Of a stretch of DNA of 11,068 nucleotides, positions 1 through 6,941 are shown one piece after another (the first letter of the stretch is position 1; each line of letters begins with the position of its first letter). The notes under the pieces were generated by a model, which was given only the letters and a program-made list of their open reading frames with translations, was not told the DNA's origin and made no database searches. Both the position numbers and the translations under genes were made by a program. Location: the NCBI GenBank assembly GCA_023436495.1, contig JAEZIT010000119.1:1-11068 (forward strand). Direction: 5' to 3'. Source of the DNA: Acidobacteriota bacterium. Its GTDB lineage: Bacteria; Acidobacteriota; Blastocatellia; Pyrinomonadales; Pyrinomonadaceae.

Positions 1-349
1 AATCGCGCCCGCCGATCACCGTCGAAAAACGAATCGCCAGCGGCGTCTTCTTGCCTTTCTCCGCAAAGACCTTCGCCCGCGTGTATTTCGTCGCCGGCTC
101 GTCGCCGATCATGCCGTCCGCCTCAAATTCGCCGTAGCAAACAAACCCGCGCGCGTGCACCACACGCTCCGGGATCCGCTCGCGGTCGAAATGGCTGATC
201 TTCTCAAGAAAATGATAATTCTCCAGCGTCGCCGGCCCCCGGCTCCCGACCGTCCGCTGCGATTGATTGTCCGATACCGGATGCCCCTGCCGCGTGGTTA
301 ACGTATTGTCCTGCTTCGTCTTCTTTTTGTCGTCATTCTTATCTGCCAT
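1..349 (-). CDS. Haem catalase, N-terminal part (cut by window edge)
   Basis: This is the first 116 residues of a monofunctional haem catalase, which breaks hydrogen peroxide into water and oxygen. A lysine/aspartate-rich lead (residues 1-15) is followed by the family pattern LTTRQGHPVSDNQ and GPATLENYHFLEKISHFDRE. The segment RVVHARG at about 62-68 contains the expected catalytic histidine (His65), and IRFSTV at about 106-111 is the usual haem-pocket segment. The distal asparagine and the proximal tyrosine would lie beyond the window, so completeness cannot be judged. The start is well supported: GGAGG lies six bases before the ATG. An SDR gene lies upstream on the same strand with a 160-base gap, so co-transcription is possible but not shown. 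Confidence 0.93.
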   Translation of the reverse strand, partial: MADKNDDKKKTKQDNTLTTRQGHPVSDNQSQRTVGSRGPATLENYHFLEKISHFDRERIPERVVHARGFVCYGEFEADGMIGDEPATKYTRAKVFAEKGKKTPLAIRFSTVIGGRD

Positions 350-509
350 TCCTTACCTCCAAGCTCTCCTGGTCCGGGGCGTGTTCGCCCGCTTTTAACA
401 ATGCTCTCAACTCTAAATTTCCCTCGGTATCTATGATCGTGCCCGCCGTGCTAACCACGTTCGGCCGCATTTGCAAATTCCTCGAGCACTTCTCTCTACT
501 GCGACGGCC

Positions 510-1274
510 TCACGTCACGGTCTGGCCGCCGTCAATGACTTGCTTCGTGCCCGTAATAAACTGGCTGTCATCGCTTCCCAGAAAGAGAACGAGCTTGCCG
601 ATCTCCTCAGGCTTGGCGTAGCGACCCAACGGTATCAATTTTTCGAGGTTCTTTTTCGCTTCCTCCGCTTGTCCGGGCGAGAATCCTTCTTCCAAAGAGC
701 GCATCATCCGGTTGTCGACCGGCGACGGATGGACCGTGTTGACGCGAATGCCGCGCGGAGCGGCTTCAAGTGCGACCGCGCGCATTATGCCCACGACAGC
801 GTGTTTGCTCGTGATATACGCGCTCAGGTCCGGGCTGGCGATGAGACCCGACACGGAGGAGGTGATAATGATGCTGCCGCCGTCGTTCATTTGCGGCAGC
901 ACGTACTTACAGCCGAGCCACACCCCGCGAACGTTGACCGCCATCACCTGATCGAACTTCTCCTCGGGATATTCCGCTATCGGCTTCACTATGCCCTCGA
1001 TACCCGCGTTGTTGAAGAAAATGTCGATCTTGCCGAACGCTTCGACCGTTTTGGCGACGTAATTCTTGACGTCTTCCGACTTCGTTACGTCGGCCGCGCA
1101 CGTCAAAACTTTCTCGCCGCCGCCCAATTCCTCGGCGGCTTTTTGCAGAGCGTCATCTTTGAGGTCAACCAAAACCACCTTCGCTCCCTCGTCCAGGAAC
1201 AGTTTCGCTGTGGTTTTACCAATGCTGCCAGCACCACCTGTAATGACGGCCGTCTTATTTTCCAATCGTGCCAT
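510..1274 (-). CDS. Classical SDR family NAD(P)-dependent oxidoreductase
   Basis: This is a 254-residue classical short-chain dehydrogenase/reductase, a cytosolic Rossmann enzyme that oxidises or reduces an alcohol/ketone pair. The cofactor motif TGGAGSIG spans residues 12-19. Asp37 at the end of the second strand favours NAD(H) over NADP(H). D62-V63 sits where the adenine is bound, and NNAG spans 88-91. The catalytic set is complete: Asn114, Ser140, Tyr153 and Lys157 (YITSK). The C-terminal end QFITGTKQVIDGGQTVT is typical, and the length matches the family. The ATG has AGGAG seven bases upstream. The substrate cannot be told from sequence. Its neighbours are a catalase (downstream) and a baeRF gene (upstream), so a role in stress metabolism is only a guess. 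Confidence 0.95.
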   Translation of the reverse strand: MARLENKTAVITGGAGSIGKTTAKLFLDEGAKVVLVDLKDDALQKAAEELGGGEKVLTCAADVTKSEDVKNYVAKTVEAFGKIDIFFNNAGIEGIVKPIAEYPEEKFDQVMAVNVRGVWLGCKYVLPQMNDGGSIIITSSVSGLIASPDLSAYITSKHAVVGIMRAVALEAAPRGIRVNTVHPSPVDNRMMRSLEEGFSPGQAEEAKKNLEKLIPLGRYAKPEEIGKLVLFLGSDDSQFITGTKQVIDGGQTVT

Positions 1275-1435
1275 ATTTGATCTCCTGTAATTTTATCTAA
1301 TGTAATGCCCGCTCACTCCCGGTCCGCGAAGACGTAGGGCAACGATCCCTGCGGCGAAACGCAGATCTCGGAAGTCAACGTGGCCATTGCCAACGCCACG
1401 CCAGGGCGTCCCGCTCGCTTGCCGCGACAGCGTGC

Positions 1436-2584
1436 TCAAAATCGGTAGATCGCCGCGATGCCTGTCTGCGTAGGCATTCGTTCGGCCGGCACGATCACGA
1501 TCTCACCCCCTTGTTTCAGTACAAGTTCTCCCAGATCATCCAGCAAGTCATCGACGGAGGGATCGGACAAGTCGTCGTAGGTGATCTCGCCCGTCGAGTC
1601 GTTCAGGTGTCCGGGGATCTCGCGGCCAGCATCGATCAACAGCGTTGCAACCCGCCCGGCGACGGCACTTCGGGCGATCCGTGCCAGGTCCTCGTCGGCG
1701 AGATCTTTGGCCCTACCCGCCTCAAAGCTCTCGATCAGCTCATCAAGCCGTCTCAGATAGTGCGGTTGAAAGGTATGCCATGCCCGTTCACGCAATTCGT
1801 CAACGGACAACGCGTTCGGATGGATGTCGATTCCCTCATCGACCAAGAACGGGTTGCGGCTGACTCGCCGAAAAATAGCTTGATTCTCTGGCAGTGCAGC
1901 CAGCAGCAGCGGCCGCCCGGAGGGACGCGAGTACTGCTCCAGAATCGCGGTATCCGCGGCGCGAAAGAACCTTTCGGCACTGGCGTCCTCGATCTCCGAC
2001 TTGGATCCCTTACCATAAAGGATCTTGCTTGAGGTACCGGCGCGCGGCGTGTGCGTCGAGAAATGCCGCTCGCGGTCTTCATCGCTTAGCAGCTCCTCAC
2101 TTGTGCGAGGAAATCCCGAGGGTAACTCGACCTCGTCAAGCTGATCGCGGTTGCCCTCAAAAAGCCTCAACTCCTGTCGCTCCAATCCCAATACGAAAAA
2201 GGTGTCCGAGGACTGAAGGATCCGAAATAGTGGCTTCAGATGAAAGCTGTCGGCAACCACCGCCAATTCCGGAACGGGACGCTGGAAACGGTAAACGCGA
2301 AAGAGATCGGGAGCAGCCAGTACGGCCAGTCCGTCCAGCGTCCGGGTCCACCAGAAATCCGTGTCCGCGGCAAGACGCTCGAACGGTTCCAGCATTGGCC
2401 GCGTATCGATCGCGGATCGGTCCCGCCGCAGCGACTCTTCCAGCCGGTTCAGCAGATTACGAAACCGGATCGGGTCCTGCTGTTTATCGGGATAGGCCCG
2501 ATGTGTCGGCTGGTAGAGCGACAAACACGGCGGTTTGGCGCCTTCAAAAAGTCCGGCGTTATAATCATTGGCGAGCAGATCCAT
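1436..2584 (-). CDS. Bacterial archaeo-eukaryotic release factor-like protein, family 3 (baeRF3)
   Basis: This 382-residue protein resembles the baeRF family 3 relatives of eRF1/Pelota, which are thought to act in ribosome rescue or translation control; a defined biochemical role is lacking as far as I know. The N-terminal segment with CLSLYQPTHRAYPDKQQDPIR (about 20-40) and NLLNRLEE is the family signature I recognise. The last 13 residues, MPTQTGIAAIYRF, look like the closing strand of the eRF1 domain-3-like fold. No GGQ tripeptide occurs, so classic peptidyl-tRNA hydrolysis is not predicted. No signal peptide or membrane segment is visible. I chose the ATG at 2584: AAGGAGG stands ten bases before it, but only one base before the in-frame ATG at 2593, which would add MSI. 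The nearest upstream gene is 387 bases away, so it is probably transcribed on its own. Confidence 0.85.
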   Translation of the reverse strand: MDLLANDYNAGLFEGAKPPCLSLYQPTHRAYPDKQQDPIRFRNLLNRLEESLRRDRSAIDTRPMLEPFERLAADTDFWWTRTLDGLAVLAAPDLFRVYRFQRPVPELAVVADSFHLKPLFRILQSSDTFFVLGLERQELRLFEGNRDQLDEVELPSGFPRTSEELLSDEDRERHFSTHTPRAGTSSKILYGKGSKSEIEDASAERFFRAADTAILEQYSRPSGRPLLLAALPENQAIFRRVSRNPFLVDEGIDIHPNALSVDELRERAWHTFQPHYLRRLDELIESFEAGRAKDLADEDLARIARSAVAGRVATLLIDAGREIPGHLNDSTGEITYDDLSDPSVDDLLDDLGELVLKQGGEIVIVPAERMPTQTGIAAIYRF

Positions 2585-2593
2585 AATACTCAT

Positions 2594-2970
2594 TCCTCCT
2601 TAGTGATCTGATTGCAGTTGAGCCGCTTATACAGCCAAACCCGTCTGCCGCGATCGTGCCTCTGCACCTGTTCACCGGTCACCAATAGACAATTCCAGAG
2701 CCACGAAGCCCGGCCCTCATGAAACTGCATACCGATTGTCGCGTGAAAAATATCCGGAAAGGCAACTCTATCGTAGACAAGGAGTCACGACAGTCATTTG
2801 AATGACATATAAACCCGCAAATGCAAGCAATTCCAACGGATTCGCGGATAACGCCGTGCACCGGCCAATTAATTTAGGAGCGGGAAGATCGCGGTTGTTA
2901 AGTAAATGATTACGCCATGGTGTCGAATGCAATAACATCCCAAATCGAGCCCATCTTGCGGACACACTCC
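2594..2970. other. Intergenic region between ASCH gene and baeRF gene
   Basis: This 377-base gap contains no credible gene on either strand. The open frames here are short and read like shadows. It ends with the AAGGAGG ribosome site for the baeRF gene and must contain that gene's promoter, but I could not find a convincing -35/-10 pair. It holds one perfect small inverted repeat at 2793-2806. No hairpin followed by a T-run that would end the ASCH operon is visible. Confidence 0.6.
2793..2806. promoter_or_regulatory. Perfect 6-2-6 inverted repeat, possible operator
   Basis: GTCATT-TG-AATGAC is an exact inverted repeat about 210 bases upstream of the baeRF start. On the minus strand it is preceded by an AT-rich TTTATAT stretch. 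Two-fold symmetric sites of this size are typical of dimeric regulators, but also arise by chance in a window this long. No regulator gene is adjacent except the wHTH-bearing ASCH protein, and no link to it is shown. Confidence 0.25.
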
Positions 2971-3567
2971 CTACCGGTCGTGTTTCTGCCTGATTGCTTC
3001 GAGCACCTTTTGGCCTCTGGGCGATAGTCGATAGCCGGGCCGCAGGCTCTCCGTCAAACCTAACGCCTTTAGTTTCCGCACCCAAGGTTTGAAGGTCGGG
3101 ATCGTGAGGCCGATCTGTTCGGCGAGGATGGCGGCGTGGGTATTCGGCTGGTCGTGGATCATCTGCAAATACTGCTGCGTCCACGGGCCGCGCTTGCTGC
3201 CGGTGTCCAGTTTTTGCAGCTTCCCGATTATTTCGGCGAGTTCGCTGTTACTAAGATCGTCGTTCGACCGCAAAGCCTTTCGCGGGTCCTCGCCGGCCCA
3301 TCGGACGCTGATGCGATACAGTTCCAGGCCGTCTCCGGCAGGCGGCATCGAATCAAGCAGTTCCTGCCGCGATCCAAAACCCGCTGCGGCCGCATCCTTA
3401 GCGGTTATTTTGCCTTCTTTAACAATTTCAACCGCGTCGATGCCGATCACGCCGCGCTGTGTCATCTGCGTGCCGCCGGCTTTTACGCCGGCGCGCTTCC
3501 ACCGGCGAAAGATCAGCGAGATAGTGCCGGCCTTGATTTCATCCAGGACCTTGTTTTTTATCAGCAT
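2971..3567 (-). CDS. ASCH-domain protein with C-terminal winged-helix domain
   Basis: This is a 198-residue two-part protein. Residues 1-95 look like an ASCH (PUA-superfamily) domain: it opens MLIKNKVLDEIKAGTISLIF, then FRRWKR at 20-25, a conserved-looking GGT at 31-33 and a beta-strand GVIGIDAVEIV at 39-49. ASCH proteins bind RNA or nucleotides, and some act on modified nucleosides, but the substrate here is unknown. Residues about 130-195 read as a winged helix-turn-helix: THAAILAEQIGLTIPTFKPWVRKL is the helix-turn-helix and GYRLSPRGQKVLEAI the wing and last helix. No Shine-Dalgarno site precedes the ATG. The gene starts 25 bases after the MoaD-like gene and is the last of the six-gene run, so coupled translation is likely. 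Confidence 0.75.
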   Translation of the reverse strand: MLIKNKVLDEIKAGTISLIFRRWKRAGVKAGGTQMTQRGVIGIDAVEIVKEGKITAKDAAAAGFGSRQELLDSMPPAGDGLELYRISVRWAGEDPRKALRSNDDLSNSELAEIIGKLQKLDTGSKRGPWTQQYLQMIHDQPNTHAAILAEQIGLTIPTFKPWVRKLKALGLTESLRPGYRLSPRGQKVLEAIRQKHDR

Positions 3568-3592
3568 TGAATCGTGTCGCGGAGAGCGTTGA

Positions 3593-3871
3593 TCAACCGC
3601 CGCTGACGGCGTTGAATATATGGATCTCTTCGTCGACGATCCGCGTCCCGAGGCCCTCCAGCCTCTTCGCGCTGTCGCCGTTAACGAAGATGTTCACGTG
3701 CGTCCGTATCTCGCCCTGCTCATTCATTACGCGGTCGCGAAGCGCGGGATGTCGCTTCCATAGTTCATCGAGCGCGTCACCGAGCGTCCGATGCTCGCCC
3801 TCAAGGCCGACCTCGGTCTCCCCGCCCGAGAACGGCTTGAGATGCCCGCTGAGATATACCGTCAATGACAT
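3593..3871 (-). CDS. MoaD/ThiS-family ubiquitin-fold protein with C-terminal diglycine
   Basis: This is a 92-residue beta-grasp protein. The segment HVNIFVNGDSAKRLEGLGT (58-76) and the ending EEIHIFNAVSGG (81-92) match MoaD/ThiS sulfur carriers. In these, an E1-like enzyme activates the exposed Gly-Gly as an acyl-adenylate and then a thiocarboxylate; in some archaeal and bacterial relatives the tail is joined to lysines of other proteins. No MoaE, MoeB/ThiF or other molybdopterin or thiamine gene is in the window, so the partner and role are open. The start codon lies four bases after the stop of the beta-propeller gene and has no Shine-Dalgarno site of its own, which implies coupled translation with that gene. 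Confidence 0.9.
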   Translation of the reverse strand: MSLTVYLSGHLKPFSGGETEVGLEGEHRTLGDALDELWKRHPALRDRVMNEQGEIRTHVNIFVNGDSAKRLEGLGTRIVDEEIHIFNAVSGG

Positions 3872-3875
3872 CGTT

Positions 3876-4937
3876 CTAGAGCGTATAAGCTTTTACGCAG
3901 CAGATCTCCGGCAGCGAACCTTCGATCATCTTCCACGAATCGCCGTCGTCGTGCGAAGCGAACAGCTTTCCGTTCTTCGTACCGAAAAACACGTCGTTGC
4001 CCGTGGATGCGACCGCATCGCGTAATATCACTTCATACGCATTTTTCTGCGGCAGGCCTTTTGTCAGCGGCTCCCAGTTTTTTCCCTCGTCGCGGCTGCG
4101 ATAAACGCGCAGCTTGCCTTCGCATGTGAACCGCTGCCCGTCCGCCTGCAGCGGCACTATGAACACAGACCCGGCCTCGCTCACCGTTAGCCCGAACCCA
4201 AAATTCGACGGCAATCCGTTCTCGATCTCTTCCCACGTCACAGCGCCGTCCTTGCTGCGGTACACACCATGATGGTTCTGCAGAAAAAAGAGCTTTTTCT
4301 TTTTCGGATGCCGCGCTATCTTGTGCACGCATTGGCCGAATTCGGGAAATTTGTCCGGCATGAAATACGCAGAAACGCCCGTATTCGTCACGTTCCATTT
4401 CTCGCCGCCGTCCGCGGATTGGTAAACGCCGCCGGTCGAAATTGCGATCTTGATGTCCTTCGGGTTTTTGGGATCTGTGACGATCGTGTGCAGGCACAGC
4501 CCGCCAAATCCCGGCTGCCACTGCTTTCGGTGCGGGTGTTTCCAAAGCCCTTTGTTCAACGCCCAGGTCTCGCCGCGGTCGTGCGATTCGAACAGCGCCG
4601 CCGGCGCCACGCCCACGTAAAGCGAATCGTTCGAGCCGCCCGCCGCGATCTGCCAGATGTTCTCAAGCGAGAGTTTCGTGTGCTTCGGCAATTTTATGCG
4701 CCGGTTGTCGGGCTGGTCCCAGGTCTTGCCCATGTCCGTGCTCTTGCACAGCTCGGCGCCGAAATGCCAGCTTGCCGGCGCGGCCCACATCTCGTTTCGG
4801 CCTTTGCGCTGGTCCAGGAATGCCGAATATACCGCAACGCCCGGAAAGTGCGGCCCGTCCAGCGACCACTTGCCATTGCCGCCGCGAAGAATGAACAGCC
4901 CTTTCGCCGTGCCGACCATCAACAAAGTTTCTGTCAT
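3876..4937 (-). CDS. Sialidase-like beta-propeller protein with six Asp-boxes (cytosolic)
   Basis: This 353-residue protein carries six BNR/Asp-box motifs of form SxDxGxxW, at about 66-73 (STDMGKTW), 118-125, 174-181, 228-235 (SKDGAVTW, where Gly is displaced), 281-288 and 328-335 (SHDDGDSW), roughly 50 residues apart. This indicates a six-bladed propeller of the WD40/YVTN/BNR-like or exo-alpha-sialidase-like type. There is no signal peptide, so it is probably cytosolic, and sialidase activity is not implied: Asp-boxes are structural turns. The ATG follows GAGGAA by six bases, and that site overlaps the TGA stop of the upstream ATPase gene. The MoaD-like gene follows after four bases. A scaffold or binding role together with that protein is plausible but inferred. 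Confidence 0.88.
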   Translation of the reverse strand: MTETLLMVGTAKGLFILRGGNGKWSLDGPHFPGVAVYSAFLDQRKGRNEMWAAPASWHFGAELCKSTDMGKTWDQPDNRRIKLPKHTKLSLENIWQIAAGGSNDSLYVGVAPAALFESHDRGETWALNKGLWKHPHRKQWQPGFGGLCLHTIVTDPKNPKDIKIAISTGGVYQSADGGEKWNVTNTGVSAYFMPDKFPEFGQCVHKIARHPKKKKLFFLQNHHGVYRSKDGAVTWEEIENGLPSNFGFGLTVSEAGSVFIVPLQADGQRFTCEGKLRVYRSRDEGKNWEPLTKGLPQKNAYEVILRDAVASTGNDVFFGTKNGKLFASHDDGDSWKMIEGSLPEICCVKAYTL

Positions 4938-4947
4938 ATACCGTTCC

Positions 4948-6465
4948 TCAAAACCAGCTCGATTTCTTCTTCGACGACCCGCCGAAAATACTTCCCAGCA
5001 CGCCGCGGACGATCGTGTTCCCGATCTGCCGTCCGATCGACGAACTCGCCGACCTTGCCACGCTCTTCGTTATCGATTCCACCAGCGTGTCCGGGGCCCG
5101 TGCGGCCGCGCGTTCGGCCTTCGCCTGCTTTTCGGCGTCCTTGGCGGCCTGGTTCGCGGCATCGGCCTCGGCCTGCGCCGTCATGCGGGCTTCGGTCTTC
5201 GCTTTTAGGATCTCGAACGCCGATTCGCGGTCGACCGCCTGTTCGTATTGGCCCGCGACAAGCGAAGAATTTATCAGCTGCTGCCGCTGTTCCGGCGTGA
5301 TCGGCCCGATCTGGCTGACCGGCGGGACGACGAACGCTCGCTCGACCATGCTCGGCACGCCCTTTTCGTCCAGCAGCGATATCAGCACCTCGCCAACGCC
5401 GAGCTCCGTGATCGTCTTTCCCGTGTCGAGCTCCGGATTGCTCCGGAACGTCTCGGCCGCGACCTGCACGGCCTTTTGCTCACGCGGAGTATAGGCGCGC
5501 AGCGCGTGCTGAACGCGGTTGCCCAATTGCGCCAGCACCTTGTCCGGAATGTCCGCCGGGCTCTGCGTGACAAAATAAACGCCGACGCCTTTCGAACGGA
5601 TCAGACGCACGACCTGTTCTATCTTTTCCACAAGCGCCGCCGGCGCGTCCGTGAACAGCAAATGGGCCTCGTCGAAAAAGAACACGAGCTTCGGTTTATC
5701 AAGGTCGCCAGCCTCCGGCAGCTCCTCGAACAGCTCCGACAATATCCACAGCAGGAACGTCGAATAGACCTTCGGCGAATTGATCAGGTCGTCGGCGGCA
5801 AGCAGGTTCAGCACACCCTTTCCGCCGATCGTCTGCATGAAATCCTCAAGCTTGACCGCCGGTTCGCCGAAAAAAAGCGCTCCGTTCTGCTGTTCGATCT
5901 GCAGCAGGCCGCGCTGGATCGCTCCGACGCTGGCCTTCGAAACGTTGCCGTATTTGATCGTAAATTCGTCCGCATTTTCGCCGACGAATTGCAGCAGCGC
6001 CTGCAGGTCCTTCAGGTCCAGCAGCATCAGGCCGTTCTCGTCCGCGATCTTGAACGCAAGCGTCAGCACGCCTTCCTGCGTGTCGTTCAACTGCAGCAGA
6101 CGTGCCAGCAGCAGCGGCCCCATTTCTGACACCGTTGCGCGCAGCGGATGGCCCTGCTTTCCGAAAACGTCCCACAGTGTCGCCGGGCTTCCCTCGAACG
6201 CCACGCCGTCCGCGCCGAGCATTTTCCGCCGCTCCTCTATCTTCGGGTTCTGTCCGCCGGGCTGCGTAATGCCGGTCAGGTCGCCTTTGATGTCCGCCAT
6301 GAAAACGGGTACGCCGCGCTGGCTGAATCCTTCCGCTATCCGCTGCAGCGTCACGGTCTTGCCTGTTCCGGTCGCTCCCGTTATAACGCCGTGCCGGTTT
6401 GCCATCTGCGCCAGCAGCAGAAATTCCGCCGCATCCTTTTTCGCAACTAATATCGGTTCTGCCAT
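4948..6465 (-). CDS. yjgR: HerA/YjgR-like P-loop ATPase (DUF853 family)
   Basis: This 505-residue ATPase belongs to the HerA-like DUF853 group (E. coli YjgR is of similar length). Walker A is GATGTGKT at 30-37, directly after MANRHGVI. The Walker B strand KLVFFFDEAH places Asp265-Glu266, and FVTQSPADIP (298-307) is the following conserved segment. Residues about 425-460 form an Ala/Lys/Glu-rich helix, probably coiled coil, before a short Gly/Ser/Lys tail. HerA-type proteins are hexameric DNA motors or translocases, but the cellular job of this family is not established to my knowledge. The open frame runs further upstream, but that part overlaps the VOC gene in another frame. MAEPILVAKKD matches the family's beginning, so the ATG at 6465 was chosen. 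It has only a weak purine-rich AGAGAG site. Confidence 0.92.
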   Translation of the reverse strand: MAEPILVAKKDAAEFLLLAQMANRHGVITGATGTGKTVTLQRIAEGFSQRGVPVFMADIKGDLTGITQPGGQNPKIEERRKMLGADGVAFEGSPATLWDVFGKQGHPLRATVSEMGPLLLARLLQLNDTQEGVLTLAFKIADENGLMLLDLKDLQALLQFVGENADEFTIKYGNVSKASVGAIQRGLLQIEQQNGALFFGEPAVKLEDFMQTIGGKGVLNLLAADDLINSPKVYSTFLLWILSELFEELPEAGDLDKPKLVFFFDEAHLLFTDAPAALVEKIEQVVRLIRSKGVGVYFVTQSPADIPDKVLAQLGNRVQHALRAYTPREQKAVQVAAETFRSNPELDTGKTITELGVGEVLISLLDEKGVPSMVERAFVVPPVSQIGPITPEQRQQLINSSLVAGQYEQAVDRESAFEILKAKTEARMTAQAEADAANQAAKDAEKQAKAERAAARAPDTLVESITKSVARSASSSIGRQIGNTIVRGVLGSIFGGSSKKKSSWF

Positions 6466-6488
6466 ATATACTCTCTTTCGTTTTACTT

Positions 6489-6914
6489 CTAGCCCGCGGA
6501 TTTTTCGTGATCGAAAGGCTTGTCGCAATTGAACATCCAGTTGATGCCGTATTTGTCCGTCAGCATTCCGAAACGTTCGGCCCAATGCGTTTCCTGCATC
6601 GGCATTGTTACCGTTCCGCCTTCTGCCATTCGTTCGAAATATCGCTCGGCCTGTGCGGCATCGCTTGTGCCGACCGCCAGTGAAATGTTGCTGCCCGAAG
6701 GATTTTCGCCATGCATGTTGTCGCACGCCATAATATGCGAATCGCCCACCTTCAGCGTGCAATGCAGGATCTTATCGCCGTTTCCGTCCTCTTCCATGGG
6801 CGAACCCTCATACTTGCCCATATAAAGTATCTCGCCGTCCATGCATTCTTTATAAAAATTGATCGCCTCTTCACAGTTCCCCGTAAAAGCGATGTAGGGT
6901 TTAACTCCGATCAT
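6489..6914 (-). CDS. PhnB-type VOC (glyoxalase/bleomycin-resistance fold) protein
   Basis: This 141-residue protein has the vicinal-oxygen-chelate fold of the PhnB / 3-demethylubiquinone-methyltransferase-like group. Visible marks are FTGNCEEAINFYKECMDGE (10-28), HCTLKVGDSHIMACD (51-65) and WAERFGMLTDKYGINWMFN (111-129), all typical. Many relatives are annotated as glyoxalase-like, but the substrate is unknown and the name does not predict methyltransferase activity. A TTG-initiated longer frame exists, but the ATG at 6914 is preferred because AGGAG lies seven bases before it and MIGVKPYIAF is the usual beginning. The gene sits 27 bases after the YdeI-like gene and 23 bases before the ATPase gene, within the six-gene run. 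Confidence 0.92.
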   Translation of the reverse strand: MIGVKPYIAFTGNCEEAINFYKECMDGEILYMGKYEGSPMEEDGNGDKILHCTLKVGDSHIMACDNMHGENPSGSNISLAVGTSDAAQAERYFERMAEGGTVTMPMQETHWAERFGMLTDKYGINWMFNCDKPFDHEKSAG

Positions 6915-6941
6915 TAACTCTCTCCTCAAAGATCTAATTTG

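Noticed and set aside
377..390. Hairpin GGGCG-TGTT-CGCCC followed by GCTTTT on the plus strand, considered as a terminator
   Set aside because: There is no plus-strand gene to end, the T-run is only four bases, and for the minus-strand genes the T-run is on the wrong side.
471..1280. Plus-strand open frame of 269 residues
   Set aside because: It lies wholly opposite the SDR gene, is His/Arg-rich and has no family pattern; the minus-strand frame has intact catalytic motifs and a ribosome site.
1349..1367. CTGCG/CGCAG hairpin after the baeRF gene, as a terminator
   Set aside because: The stem is only five pairs and no T-run follows on the minus strand.
1313..1387. Minus-strand 24-codon frame between the baeRF and SDR genes (MATLTSEICVSPQGS start)
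   Set aside because: It reads somewhat protein-like, but is very short, has no ribosome site and matches no family I know.
3876..4937. Active sialidase
   Set aside because: Asp-boxes are structural; no sialidase arginine triad or RIP/FRIP motif was recognised and the protein has no export signal.
4269..5300. Plus-strand open frame of 343 residues
   Set aside because: It spans the junction of the ATPase and propeller genes on the opposite strand, is Arg/Pro-rich and lacks any motif.
6466..6762. 99-residue N-terminal extension of the YjgR-like ATPase
   Set aside because: It overlaps the VOC gene in another frame and has no resemblance to the family start; MAEPILVAKKD at 6465 fits the known beginning.
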